In this document: in pieces, positions 29,786 through 38,380 of the stretch
How the letters are laid out: the number at the start of each line of letters is the position of its first letter
Position numbering within the stretch: the stretch's first letter is position 1
Assembly (NCBI GenBank): GCA_013285685.1
Contig: JABDHD010000008.1
Span: 1 to 60,721, forward strand
Source: Bacteroidota bacterium
GTDB taxonomy: Bacteria; Bacteroidota; Bacteroidia; Sphingobacteriales; Sphingobacteriaceae
Reading direction: 5' to 3'
DNA length: 60,721 nucleotides
Notes under the pieces: generated by a model
What the model saw: the letters and a program-made list of their open reading frames with translations, nothing else
Database searches by the model: none
Told to the model about the DNA's origin: nothing
Translations under genes and position numbers: made by a program

Positions 29786-29807
29786 GAGGGGGCTTTGTTC
29801 TTAGCTT

Positions 29808-29815
29808 CAAAGATA
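29808..29815 (-). promoter_or_regulatory. -7 box for the 29267-29785 gene
   Basis: TATCTTTG on the minus strand (a good TAnnTTTG match), 22 nt before the ATG complementary to 29783-29785. Confidence 0.5.
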
Positions 29816-29819
29816 CGCT

Positions 29820-30140
29820 TTGGTGTGCAGATGTGCGAATGTGCGGATTGATGTGCGGATGTGCAGATGTGCGGATGTGCAGATTGATGTGCGGATGTGC
29901 GGTTGAGGATGTGCGGTGGGATGTGCGGATAACCTGATCGGCGGTTTAATTTAGGTCACGTAAAGCGGCTTGCCCGGCATATCCTTAAAATCATCCGCAC
30001 ATCTGCACATCCGCACATCTGCACATCCGCACATCTGCACATCCGCACATCCGCACATCCGCACATCCGCACATCCGCACATCTGCAAATCTGCACATCC
30101 GCACATTTGCACATCAGGACACATCCGCAACATCCGCGCA
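29820..30140. repeat. Inverted pair of 8-bp minisatellite blocks
   Basis: Right block 29995-30140 is a tandem array of CACATCCG/CACATCTG 8-mers. Left block 29820-29931 is the same unit inverted (CGGATGTG, CAGATGTG) with more spacing variants. About 60 bp of unique sequence separates them. The pair could fold into a large cruciform or long RNA hairpin. It lies between divergent genes, upstream of purD and of the helical protein. Confidence 0.92.
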
Positions 30141-30146
30141 TTATCT

Positions 30147-30154
30147 TATCTTTG
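30147..30154 (+). promoter_or_regulatory. -7 box of purD
   Basis: TATCTTTG followed by a short C run and the purD ATG about 5 nt later. Position is good to within 2 nt. It predicts a nearly leaderless purD mRNA. Confidence 0.5.
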
Positions 30155-30159
30155 CCCCC

Positions 30160-31434
30160 ATGAACATCCTGCTCCTAGGCTCGGGTGGAAGGGAAAGCGC
30201 CTTCGCCTGGAAAATTGCTCAAAGCCCCAAATGCAAACAACTTTTTATTGCCCCTGGCAATGCCGGTACCGGCCAATATGGCCAAAATTTGGACGTGAAA
30301 GTGACCGACTTCGAGGGAATAAAAAAGGCAGTATTATCTAATAACATCGACCTTGTCCTGGTTGGTCCCGAGGAACCATTGGTAAAAGGTATTCATGATT
30401 TTTTCCTTGCGGATGGGGAAATAAGAAATGTTCCCGTTATAGGCCCCCGGGCAGAAGGCGCCCAACTGGAAGGCAGCAAGGATTTTTCGAAACAGTTTAT
30501 GCAAAGGCATAATATCCCGACAGCGACCTCCAAAACATTTACAAAGGATACATTAGAAGATGGCCTGCACTATTTAGCGACAGCCGGCTTGCCCGTTGTG
30601 CTGAAAGCCGATGGCCTCGCAGCCGGAAAAGGCGTATTGATCTGCCTTAGCCTTGAAGAAGCCCAGGCTGAACTCAGGTCGATGCTGATGGACGCCAAAT
30701 TTGGCGATGCCAGCTCAATGGTGGTGATCGAACAGTTTTTGCAGGGGATCGAGCTTTCCGTTTTTGTAATGACCGATGGTTCTCATTATAAAATCCTTCC
30801 CGAAGCCAAAGATTATAAGCGTATTGGCGAGGGCGATACCGGCTTAAATACTGGCGGCATGGGCTCGGTTAGCCCTGTACCATTTGCCGACGCGGCTTTT
30901 ATGCAAAAGGTGGAGGAGCGGGTAATCATCCCAACTGTTGAAGGATTGAAGGCAGAAAATATCCCTTATAAAGGTTTCATTTTTATCGGGCTGATGAATT
31001 GCGAAGGCGAGCCCCAGGTAATAGAATACAACTGCCGTATGGGCGACCCCGAAACTGAAAGCGTGATGCCGAGGATCGAATCCGACTTCGTTGACCTGTT
31101 GATCGGCGTTGCCGAAGGGAATCTCGACCAAAAAGAATTAACTATTTCAAATAAAATTGCGGCTACCGTAATGATGGTTTCGGGCGGTTATCCCGGCGAC
31201 TATCTTAAACACAAAGCTATCACTGGTACCGAAAACGTTCGCGATTCGCACGTTTTTCATGCCGGCACCTACCTGGATGGCGAAACGGTTAAAACTTCCG
31301 GCGGGCGCGTATTGGCGGTAACCTCACTACAGGACGATATGTTCACAGCGCTACAGCAGGCAACTGCCGATACAAGCCGGATTTATTTTGACGGCATGTA
31401 TTTCAGGAAAGATATTGGGTTTGATTTGTTGTAA
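30160..31434 (+). CDS. purD: Phosphoribosylamine-glycine ligase
   Basis: 424 aa, ATP-grasp enzyme of de novo purine synthesis; it joins 5-phosphoribosylamine and glycine to make GAR. Signatures: NILLLGSGGRESAFAWK, AIAPGNAGTG-like IAPGNAGTGQYG, LVLVGPEEPLVKGI, ATP-binding LPVVLKADGLAAGKGVLIC, GIELSVFVMTDG, and the family signature NCRMGDPETESVMPRI with metal ligands. Length is normal. No other pur gene is adjacent, so it appears monocistronic. It starts just downstream of the inverted minisatellite. Confidence 0.97.
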   Translation: MNILLLGSGGRESAFAWKIAQSPKCKQLFIAPGNAGTGQYGQNLDVKVTDFEGIKKAVLSNNIDLVLVGPEEPLVKGIHDFFLADGEIRNVPVIGPRAEGAQLEGSKDFSKQFMQRHNIPTATSKTFTKDTLEDGLHYLATAGLPVVLKADGLAAGKGVLICLSLEEAQAELRSMLMDAKFGDASSMVVIEQFLQGIELSVFVMTDGSHYKILPEAKDYKRIGEGDTGLNTGGMGSVSPVPFADAAFMQKVEERVIIPTVEGLKAENIPYKGFIFIGLMNCEGEPQVIEYNCRMGDPETESVMPRIESDFVDLLIGVAEGNLDQKELTISNKIAATVMMVSGGYPGDYLKHKAITGTENVRDSHVFHAGTYLDGETVKTSGGRVLAVTSLQDDMFTALQQATADTSRIYFDGMYFRKDIGFDLL

Positions 31435-31514
31435 TAACAATAACACGAATTCCACGAATTAGGTCGAATTTCACGAATAACCGGCGGGGCAGCGTTCCGC
31501 TTAGACATGAATCA

Positions 31515-32636
31515 CTAATTCTTCACACCAAAAATACCCGCCAGCCGTGCCGCCAGTTCATCGCTATCCAGGTCGCGGGCGATGATCTTCCCATTGGGAC
31601 CTATCAGGAAATTCTGCGGGAGTGCCGTCAGTTTATAAAGGCTGACGACGGGACTTTTCCAGTAATTCAGGTCGGAAACCTGTGTCCATTTTAAGCCGTC
31701 ATGGTGTATCGCCTGCAGCCATTTTTGGCGGTCGCCTGGCCTATCCAGGGATACGCTGAGGATATTGAAATTTTTAGCTCTGTAGCTGTTATATGCCTTA
31801 ACGACACCGGGGGCCGATTCGCGGCAGATAGGACACCATGAGGCCCAGAAATCCAGCAGCACATATTTGCCATGAAAGGCCGAAAGCTTGATGAGCCGGT
31901 TTGCCGTATCAGGCAGCGCAAAGTCAGGCGCTATGCTGCCCACGCCAACGCGCTGCATTTGCTGCAGGGTTTCGGCATATGCCTTACCACCCTGGCTATT
32001 TTTTACAGCTGCGGATAAGGTGCTATACAGGGCAGCAACGGCGTTGTAATCATTATACATGGCATAATTATATAACGCTTCCAGGCAAACCAGCGAGGAT
32101 GGGTTTTCCGCTATAAACTTCTTGTTAGCTGCGTTCTTTTCTTTTATGAGCTGCATATTCGCCACTTCCAGCGCTTTTAAAAATTTAGCCGACCGTTTTT
32201 GCTGTTCGCTGGCGGTAGTATCCTTTACTTCCAGGTCGCGGTCCCGTGTTTCCAATGGCAGCATCAGTGCCTTATAGCGGGTACGGGCGTCGTTGTTCTT
32301 CGTCCCGATGATACTTGCTTCGGTCAGATCACTCGTACTGGCTACCCTGATTGTCCCGCCGTCTTCCAGGAACAGCACCGCATAGTCATTGGTAGGAGAA
32401 TTTCTGCCGGAAGTGTTCAGCATCAGGTAAGCCTGGGTAGGTCCGTCAAGGGTACCGCTGAAAGTAAATGCCCCATGATTCAAAACTGCTCTTCCGGCTA
32501 TGGCGTTGTTATAAACCAGGAAAACCGTCGCCGGCGCACCCAGGTTGCCAATGCTTCCTTTTACGACATATTTTTCCGTCTGCGCAAAAACAAGGCTGGG
32601 CACACTGCATATTAGTGCAATTAACCAATTTTTCAT
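31515..32636 (-). CDS. TlpA-like thiol-disulfide oxidoreductase with CPIC active site
   Basis: 373 aa, exported (signal MKNWLIALICSVPSLVFA, cut about residue 19). Residues about 22-115 form a DUF4369-like beta domain (VVKGSIGNLGAPATVFLVY, GRAVLNHGAFTFSGTL). A helical middle part follows (about 130-225). The C-terminal AhpC/TlpA thioredoxin domain (about 235-370) has active site WASWCPICRESAP. CPIC is unusual beside the CGPC of its paralogue at 32788. The cis-Pro region TALPQNFLIGPNG is intact. It probably reduces periplasmic disulfides. A partly degenerate duplicate pair with the next gene upstream. Confidence 0.88.
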   Translation of the reverse strand: MKNWLIALICSVPSLVFAQTEKYVVKGSIGNLGAPATVFLVYNNAIAGRAVLNHGAFTFSGTLDGPTQAYLMLNTSGRNSPTNDYAVLFLEDGGTIRVASTSDLTEASIIGTKNNDARTRYKALMLPLETRDRDLEVKDTTASEQQKRSAKFLKALEVANMQLIKEKNAANKKFIAENPSSLVCLEALYNYAMYNDYNAVAALYSTLSAAVKNSQGGKAYAETLQQMQRVGVGSIAPDFALPDTANRLIKLSAFHGKYVLLDFWASWCPICRESAPGVVKAYNSYRAKNFNILSVSLDRPGDRQKWLQAIHHDGLKWTQVSDLNYWKSPVVSLYKLTALPQNFLIGPNGKIIARDLDSDELAARLAGIFGVKN

Positions 32637-32716
32637 GCGGATAAAATTACATCAATGACACGAATTTTCACAAATGAGGACGAAGTTCGCGAATTAAAAG
32701 CAGCATTTCAATCAAA

Positions 32717-32758
32717 TAAAAAAGCCCGAAAAAGACCCCGAAGCATCTTTCGGACCTT
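32717..32758 (-). terminator. Probable terminator of the second TlpA-like gene
   Basis: On the minus strand a hairpin AAGGTCCGAA / TTCGGGGTCTT (one bulge, two wobble pairs) is followed by TTTCGGGCTTTTTT. It lies about 30 nt past the stop of the 32788-33921 gene. Confidence 0.5.
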
Positions 32759-32787
32759 ACTCACTTTTAGGACTTCAGGACTAAAAC

Positions 32788-33921
32788 TCAAATCTTGCCG
32801 AAGATCTCTTCCAGCTTATTTTCCAGATCTTCGCCGCGGAGGTTTTTGGCAATGATCTTTCCGTTAGGGTCGAGCAAAAAGTTTTGAGGGATACCGCGCA
32901 CCGCGTACAGCGCAGCAGCTTTGCTGTCCCAGAATTTGAGGTCGGAAACATGCGTCCACGCCAGGCCATCCTTGTGGATTGCAGCCAGCCATTTGTCTTT
33001 AGCGCCAGACCGGTCCAGCGAAACGCCAAGTATGGTAAAGTTTTGCCCTTTATAATGATTGAAGGCCTTTACTACATTAGGGTTTTCGTGCCTGCAAGGG
33101 CCGCACCATGACGCCCAGAAATCAATCAAAACATATTTGCCTCTGAACGAGGACAAGCTGACCATTTTGCCGCTGGTGTCGGCTTCCGCAAATTCAGGCG
33201 CGGTTGCGCCCATCGCAACTGCTTTTAAAAGAGGAAGCCTTTCGCCAAATTTTTTTCCAGCCTCGGTTTTCTTGACGGCATCGGACAAATTGTTATATAA
33301 GGGCGCTATATCCACATAATCGGCCCCGTAGGCAAAATTTTCAAGGACGTTCAGGCTTAGGTATGAGCCGGGATGTCCGTTGATGAATTTTTTATTCAGA
33401 TCGGCTTCCTGTACTTCAATAGCCTTTTCGGTCTTGTCGTTCTCTTTTGCGAAATCATCCGATTTTTGCTGCTCTGGTGTCGCTGCATCTTGTTTTTTCT
33501 GCAGCGCGTCGTAAGCGTCATTCACAGGTTTCATCAGCGCATCATATTCTGCATTATCGGCATTTGTTTTGGTGCCCTCAACTTTCGCGTTGCTTAGCGA
33601 ATCGGGGCTGGTCACGGTAATAGTTCCGGTTTCCAAATAAACGGTTTTGTAGTCGTTTGTATTGGGCCCGGTGCCTTTTGGGTTCAGCACCAAAAATCCG
33701 CTGATTGGGTCGGCATTATCGACCGAACCAGCAAAATGGAACTTCCCATTCTGCAGCACGACCGAATCTTTTATCGTTTTGCTTTTAAGGCGATATTCCA
33801 GGTAAACTTTTGCCGGGGCGTTGTAGCTGCCGCCCACGCTGCCGTTAATGGAGTATTTGATCTGCTGTGCACAGCCCAGCACAGGTATTGATGCGATCAG
33901 GAAAAAAGCCAGTTTTTTCAT
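32788..33921 (-). CDS. TlpA-like thiol-disulfide oxidoreductase with CGPC active site
   Basis: 377 aa from the preferred start at 33921 (MKKLAFFLIASIPVLGCAQ, a signal peptide with a possible lipobox-like VLGC); an ATG at 33939 would add six polar residues. Same order as its neighbour: DUF4369-like domain (YSINGSVGGSYNAPAKVYLEY), charged helical middle (QKKQDAATPEQQKSDDFAKE), then thioredoxin-like domain with WASWCGPCRHENP and cis-Pro region GIPQNFLLDPNG. It likely reduces periplasmic disulfides or delivers electrons for cytochrome maturation. A tandem paralogue of 31515-32636 (separate transcription is possible as about 150 bp and a terminator lie between). Confidence 0.9.
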   Translation of the reverse strand: MKKLAFFLIASIPVLGCAQQIKYSINGSVGGSYNAPAKVYLEYRLKSKTIKDSVVLQNGKFHFAGSVDNADPISGFLVLNPKGTGPNTNDYKTVYLETGTITVTSPDSLSNAKVEGTKTNADNAEYDALMKPVNDAYDALQKKQDAATPEQQKSDDFAKENDKTEKAIEVQEADLNKKFINGHPGSYLSLNVLENFAYGADYVDIAPLYNNLSDAVKKTEAGKKFGERLPLLKAVAMGATAPEFAEADTSGKMVSLSSFRGKYVLIDFWASWCGPCRHENPNVVKAFNHYKGQNFTILGVSLDRSGAKDKWLAAIHKDGLAWTHVSDLKFWDSKAAALYAVRGIPQNFLLDPNGKIIAKNLRGEDLENKLEEIFGKI

Positions 33922-34108
33922 CGTTCTTTTTTTTTGCAATATATGTCAATTTTTCTTTTTGAGAAATAGGGCGAAAATAGGGGCAGATGGAATACCAGGC
34001 ACAGAAATTAAATGAGAAAACAGAAGATGTACACAAAGTAAACACAATCTTAAAATAAATTAGCACGGGGTTAAAACATGAAAAGGGTATCGATGCCCTG
34101 TCAAATAC

Positions 34109-34492
34109 CTACATCGGCGCTGACTTCAAATGATACGCCCACATCGCCGAATTAATCGCTTTAACCACTTTTTCGACATAATCCTTGTCTTTAGAGACCA
34201 GGCTATCCACCTCGCCTGAATTTGTACTGATACGGACCGAAAATCTATCCGTTGTAAAATAAGCTGACAAAAAGGAAACGGTAAATATAATTATCCCGGT
34301 TATCCTCAGATCTTTAAAGAACATCATCAGGAAACCACAGATAACCAGCACCAATTTAAACGCTGCGTAGCTTTTAAGCGTCCCTATTTTAACGTAAGAA
34401 ATATTCTTGATCTCAATTACTTTGTGTGCAACAATAAACCTGGTTTGTGTTACAATCACTTTACTGTTTTCAAAAAAACTAATCTCTTGCAT
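34109..34492 (-). CDS. Small membrane protein (DUF6232-like)
   Basis: 127 aa. The N-terminal SFFENSKVIVTQTRFIVAHK resembles DUF6232 proteins. Two hydrophobic segments (LVLVICGFLMMFFKD and ITGIIIFTVSFLSAYF) are separated by a short polar turn, so it is an inner-membrane hairpin with a cytoplasmic beta-rich start and a C-terminal helical tail (VEKVVKAINSAMWAYHL). Function unknown. It stands just beyond the end of the polysaccharide locus. Confidence 0.65.
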   Translation of the reverse strand: MQEISFFENSKVIVTQTRFIVAHKVIEIKNISYVKIGTLKSYAAFKLVLVICGFLMMFFKDLRITGIIIFTVSFLSAYFTTDRFSVRISTNSGEVDSLVSKDKDYVEKVVKAINSAMWAYHLKSAPM

Positions 34493-34583
34493 TTTAATTT
34501 ATTTTAAAGGGGTTTAACAGTTTTTGCTTTTTCAATTCATTTAGCCGTTCAAAAAAATATGTGCTCAGCAATATTTCTTATTC

Positions 34584-35393
34584 CTAATAGCCGTCGCTAT
34601 CGCCGGACGGTTTACCGGCCTTTTGGCCGGCAAGCCCATAATCAAGTTTTCCGGTTTTTATTTTCTCTTTAAACAGCAGGTACAAAAACGTGGTGTTGGT
34701 TATCAAATATCTTTTAAACAAGCGCCGGGGTTCCTGGAGCAGGCGAAAAAACCATTCGAGGCTGTTTTTTTGCATCCATTGCGGCGCGCGTTTTTGCAAG
34801 CCGATCAATACCGGCAATGCGCCGCCAATCCCAACCATTACCGCCGGTATGCGACCCTTCATTTCGGCCATCCACTGCTCTTGTTTAGGACAACCAAGCG
34901 CGACAAATACGATATTTGAACCGGAATTGGCAATCCTGTCAATCACGGCGGCTTCCTCCGCCTCAGTAAGATAACGAAACGGCGGGGAGTACATTCCGAC
35001 AACATTAAGCGATGGATACTCTCTTTCTATAAATGCCTTTGTATGTTCAATTATATCGGAAGAGCTGCCATAAAAATAAACCTCCAGCTTTTCTTCGACT
35101 GCGCTGCTCAGCAGCAGGGGAAGCAAGCTCATACCGTCTACCCGATCCTGTTCAATGCCATACAGTGTTTTAAAACTTTTGGCAAGCGGCATCCCATCCG
35201 GCGTCGCAATATCCGCCTCATTAACCACCCGCTGAAATGACCCTGACCAGTGCGCTTCCACCAGCATGTGCACATTGGCAACACATACATACGACGATTT
35301 CTTCTTTCTGCCCAGTTCAATGATTGAATTAACAAACTCAGGATGTTCCCCCCGGGAAACGTTTATCGATAAAATTCTTTCCTTTGCTAACAT
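34584..35393 (-). CDS. WecG/TagA/CpsF family glycosyltransferase (copy 1)
   Basis: 269 aa, GT26. The fold and motifs are complete: YVCVANVHMLVEAHW, TPDGMPLAKSF, DRVDGMSLLP, FYGSSSDIIEH, GMYSPPFR, VALGCPKQEQWMAEMKGRIP and GIGGALPVLIGLQKRAPQWM, with a basic membrane-associating C-terminus (RRLFKRYLITNTTFLYLLF). It transfers a sugar (ManNAc-type in known members) onto a lipid-linked acceptor. It lies at the far end of the minus-strand polysaccharide run, 250 bp after the beta-helix gene. A close paralogue stands at the other end of the locus (52706-53569). Confidence 0.92.
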   Translation of the reverse strand: MLAKERILSINVSRGEHPEFVNSIIELGRKKKSSYVCVANVHMLVEAHWSGSFQRVVNEADIATPDGMPLAKSFKTLYGIEQDRVDGMSLLPLLLSSAVEEKLEVYFYGSSSDIIEHTKAFIEREYPSLNVVGMYSPPFRYLTEAEEAAVIDRIANSGSNIVFVALGCPKQEQWMAEMKGRIPAVMVGIGGALPVLIGLQKRAPQWMQKNSLEWFFRLLQEPRRLFKRYLITNTTFLYLLFKEKIKTGKLDYGLAGQKAGKPSGDSDGY

Positions 35394-35578
35394 AGCTGCT
35401 GATTTTGATTTTCATAAATAGATGTTCGCTCCACGATGTTAATTTATAGTTAATCAAGTGATTGCTTTGTTGAATCCCGCCTGCATATCTAAAAAACTAA
35501 CAATCATATAATTTTTGTAACAAATCCTTATTATACCCGCTAAAATGGCCTTTTTATTTTTTTATGTAAAATTACATC

Positions 35579-35605
35579 AATTCCTATATAAATAGTAGGA
35601 ATTAA
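35579..35605. promoter_or_regulatory. Small palindrome ATTCCTA/TAGGAAT (site A)
   Basis: ATTCCTATATAAATAGTAGG then AATTAAT: 7-bp inverse arms with a TATAA-like centre, in the gap before wecG copy 1. A near-identical site lies at 53877-53902 beyond the other end of the locus. Possible operator; could also be a small repeat. Confidence 0.45.
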
Positions 35606-35642
35606 TAAAAAATTTCTTTTATCAATAATGGTTAATCATTAC

Positions 35643-37139
35643 TTAATGCCCTGCCGCCACCTTGTTTCTTTCCATGTGGAAGTCGTGCGAAAAATCATTG
35701 CTTTTTAAAAAAGCCGAACCTGAAATTCCGGTAAAATCATTGTCCGATATCTCTACTTCTTTCCATACCGGCATTTCATCTATCTGAATTCCGCTTTTTC
35801 CGTTCAATATGTTTTTTCTGATCGAAACCTTCCTTGCAAAATGATTCCCCGCTGCCACGCTCATCCGAATACAGGGGCTGGTTGTGGAACCATATAACTG
35901 ATTATTTTGTATGGTCACATTTGCAGCCGGCCCGCGTTTACCAATTTGAATAACAGGTGCATTTCCTTTACCTCCACGATTGTCAAAAACATTATTTTCA
36001 ATAAATGCGCCTTTTACGGTATCAACACCACCTACATCAAGACAAAGATTATTTACGCCGGCATTTGAACTTACTTTATTGCCGGTTACGATATAAGCAG
36101 ATCCACCTTTTGAAAAAGCAAGCTGTGGAACTCCAGCCCCCAACGAAATGGAGCCGCCGACAATTGTATTATCGGCAATGGTGTCATAGTCGCCCACCAA
36201 CTCATAACCGCTCCGGTGACTTCCCGCCCCGTTCAGGTGCTTATTGTTTTTAAATAGACAGTTGTTGAACATTCCTGATATCCCGGAAGCATCATAACCG
36301 TTGCCGTCGAAAGTATTGTCCATAAATCTTCCGTTAATAAGTTTGGTGCCGGCAACTTCGACCGCAAAATAACCCGCATCTTTATTTTTGAAATAATTGT
36401 GCACAAATACAACATTGGAACATTGGTCGGACTGAAAAGAAACCGCCGGGTGCGATTTGTCCAGCTGGCTCCAGGCAGAAACCTGGTTATAGTTAAATGT
36501 CAGGCCGTTTATCCCCCTTATTGAAACCGCAGATGAGCCTGTATTATAGAATGTGCAATACGCAACTTTCACATTGGTAATATGGCCCGCCGGACCAATC
36601 AAAAACAACGCTCCATAATCTTTTGAATCGGTAAACCGGCAATTAATGAAAGTAAGATTGTTAACTATCTCTTTTTGATTAAGGCTCGTTTTGACGCAAA
36701 AAATGTTTTTCCCGCTATTATTCCTGCCATTTGCATCCAATACAATATTCTTTAACTGTATGTTTTGAGATATGCCTGTTAACAACAAACACTGCCTGTT
36801 ACTTTGCGCACCATTGGTAAGTGTTAAAACCGAGTTGCTACGTTCGCCCACGATTGATATGTTTGGATAAAGCAGCAGGTTGTTTACTCGGTACACCCCT
36901 TTCGGAACAAACAAAACTTTTCTGTTTTTTGATGCATAAATGATCGCGGTTTGAAAGGCAGCACTGTCATTTTGAATATTATCTCCTTTTGCCCCAAATT
37001 TTTTAACTGAAACCGTATCTGAGCCGGGGGGCACTCCTGCCATTGTTTTGTCCGCCGCACTTACACCCTCCATCACCACGCCAAGCACTAAAATATTTAG
37101 TGCGATAGCCCCTTTTTTACTCAAAAGTTTCATCATCAA
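35643..37139 (-). CDS. Exported right-handed parallel beta-helix protein
   Basis: 498 aa. Signal peptide in the first 28 residues (LLSKKGAIALNILVLGVVM). The mature N-terminus VSVKKFGAKGDNIQNDSAAF is the classic pectate-lyase-3/glycosyl hydrolase 28-like start, followed by FVPKGVYRVNNLLLYPNISI and repeated short beta-helix coils (NLTFINCRF, NVKVAYCTFYNTG, LTFNYNQVSAWS, VTIQNNQLYG, VSIRKNILNG). In polysaccharide loci such proteins often are lyases, epimerases or trimming enzymes of the polymer. I cannot see a specific catalytic set. It is 4 nt from the GT4 gene, so it belongs to the same operon. Confidence 0.85.
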   Translation of the reverse strand: MMMKLLSKKGAIALNILVLGVVMEGVSAADKTMAGVPPGSDTVSVKKFGAKGDNIQNDSAAFQTAIIYASKNRKVLFVPKGVYRVNNLLLYPNISIVGERSNSVLTLTNGAQSNRQCLLLTGISQNIQLKNIVLDANGRNNSGKNIFCVKTSLNQKEIVNNLTFINCRFTDSKDYGALFLIGPAGHITNVKVAYCTFYNTGSSAVSIRGINGLTFNYNQVSAWSQLDKSHPAVSFQSDQCSNVVFVHNYFKNKDAGYFAVEVAGTKLINGRFMDNTFDGNGYDASGISGMFNNCLFKNNKHLNGAGSHRSGYELVGDYDTIADNTIVGGSISLGAGVPQLAFSKGGSAYIVTGNKVSSNAGVNNLCLDVGGVDTVKGAFIENNVFDNRGGKGNAPVIQIGKRGPAANVTIQNNQLYGSTTSPCIRMSVAAGNHFARKVSIRKNILNGKSGIQIDEMPVWKEVEISDNDFTGISGSAFLKSNDFSHDFHMERNKVAAGH

Positions 37140-37143
37140 AAAA

Positions 37144-38358
37144 TTAATAGTTCGTTAAATCTGCTGTTTGTAGTAAGACATCTGCCTTTTTAGGCGAAAT
37201 CCCTAAGGCGCCTTCGTATATATTTGTGATTGCCTTTAAATTCTCCTGCTCTGAAAATCTATTTTTAAAATCCCTTTCGCATTCAGTGATCAGCTGTTGG
37301 TATCTGTCGTCGGATAATGAATTTAACAAGCGAATTTTTTTATTCAGATCAGTCGAACTCCCTGGCAAAAAATGATAGCCATTAACATCCTCGATAATCA
37401 TTTCAGACATGGCGCCCATATCGCTTGCTATCACTGGGGTACCGACGGAAAAGGCTTCAATTATCGCTAAGGGCATACCTTCAAACCATTTGGAAGGGAA
37501 AATAAGCGCCCTGGCCCTTTTTAAAATGTGCAGAATTTCGTCTTTGCCCATAAATCCCAGGTATTCGATATTTTTATTCTGCTGCGTGCTTGCAATTATT
37601 TTTTCCTTTAATGCTCCGTCACCTATTATTTTCAGGTTTGCGCCGTTAGTTTCAAAGCTTTCAAGCAGCGTATCGATTCCTTTTTCTTCGGTTAATCGGC
37701 CGATGTATAAAAAAAACTCTTCGCGGTTATAATTTAAAGGTTCGTCAGAAGCTGCCATAAAATTATATTTGGTGACAAATTTCTTCTTGTAAACGGAGAA
37801 CTTCGATCTTTCAAAAATATCCCTCGAAAAACCGGAAACGAAAATGTGACGGGCAGGAATATCCCAGGTGCCCAGTTTATAATGAACATAATTAGAGACA
37901 CTGAGCCAAAACGTCAGAAAAAAAGAATCCCGGTATACCCTGTCGAATGCCGGTTTAAGCGTGAATTTCTTTTCAAGGGAAACCAGGTAAAGGCTTTTTT
38001 TATGATATAGTATAGCGGAAGGGCATAATAACCTAAAATTTTGAATGGTGACAACCAGCGGGACCCCGGCATTCTTTATGGCCCAAAATGCCAGGGGCGA
38101 CAGCGTTAAATAGAAGTTATGCAAATGAATAATATCCGGCTTATGTTCCTTTATGATTTTTTTTACCCGGAAATACGACTTAACGTTAAAAGGATAAATT
38201 AAGAATTTTATAAATTGAGCGACCTTTGAACCGTTATTGTCAAAAACAAAAAGCTTAACATCATGGCCATGGTTTTTGAGCAGGTTAAACTCATTAGCCA
38301 CGGTCGTATCTTCGCCGCCTTTCTCCGCATATTTATTATGAAACATCAATATCTTCAT
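37144..38358 (-). CDS. Glycosyltransferase family 4
   Basis: 404 aa, GT-B fold. Donor-binding C-terminal half: EEFFLYIGRLTEEKGIDTLL, LKIIGDGALKEKI, YLGFMGKDEI, and the EX7E-like motif in PSKWFEGMPLAIIEAFSVGT (two Glu). The N-terminal half has KYAEKGGEDTTVANEFNLL and HLHNFYLTLSP. Sugar donor is not fixed by sequence. Part of the minus-strand polysaccharide operon, between the beta-helix protein and two GT2-type enzymes. Confidence 0.92.
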   Translation of the reverse strand: MKILMFHNKYAEKGGEDTTVANEFNLLKNHGHDVKLFVFDNNGSKVAQFIKFLIYPFNVKSYFRVKKIIKEHKPDIIHLHNFYLTLSPLAFWAIKNAGVPLVVTIQNFRLLCPSAILYHKKSLYLVSLEKKFTLKPAFDRVYRDSFFLTFWLSVSNYVHYKLGTWDIPARHIFVSGFSRDIFERSKFSVYKKKFVTKYNFMAASDEPLNYNREEFFLYIGRLTEEKGIDTLLESFETNGANLKIIGDGALKEKIIASTQQNKNIEYLGFMGKDEILHILKRARALIFPSKWFEGMPLAIIEAFSVGTPVIASDMGAMSEMIIEDVNGYHFLPGSSTDLNKKIRLLNSLSDDRYQQLITECERDFKNRFSEQENLKAITNIYEGALGISPKKADVLLQTADLTNY

Positions 38359-38380
38359 GGCTTTTACTTATTAACACGAT

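Noticed and set aside
29951..30341. Cys/Ala/Asp- or His/Ser/Ala-repeat frames on both strands
   Set aside because: They arise from the 8-bp tandem repeat, which reads as a periodic peptide in any open frame; one runs into purD in the wrong frame.
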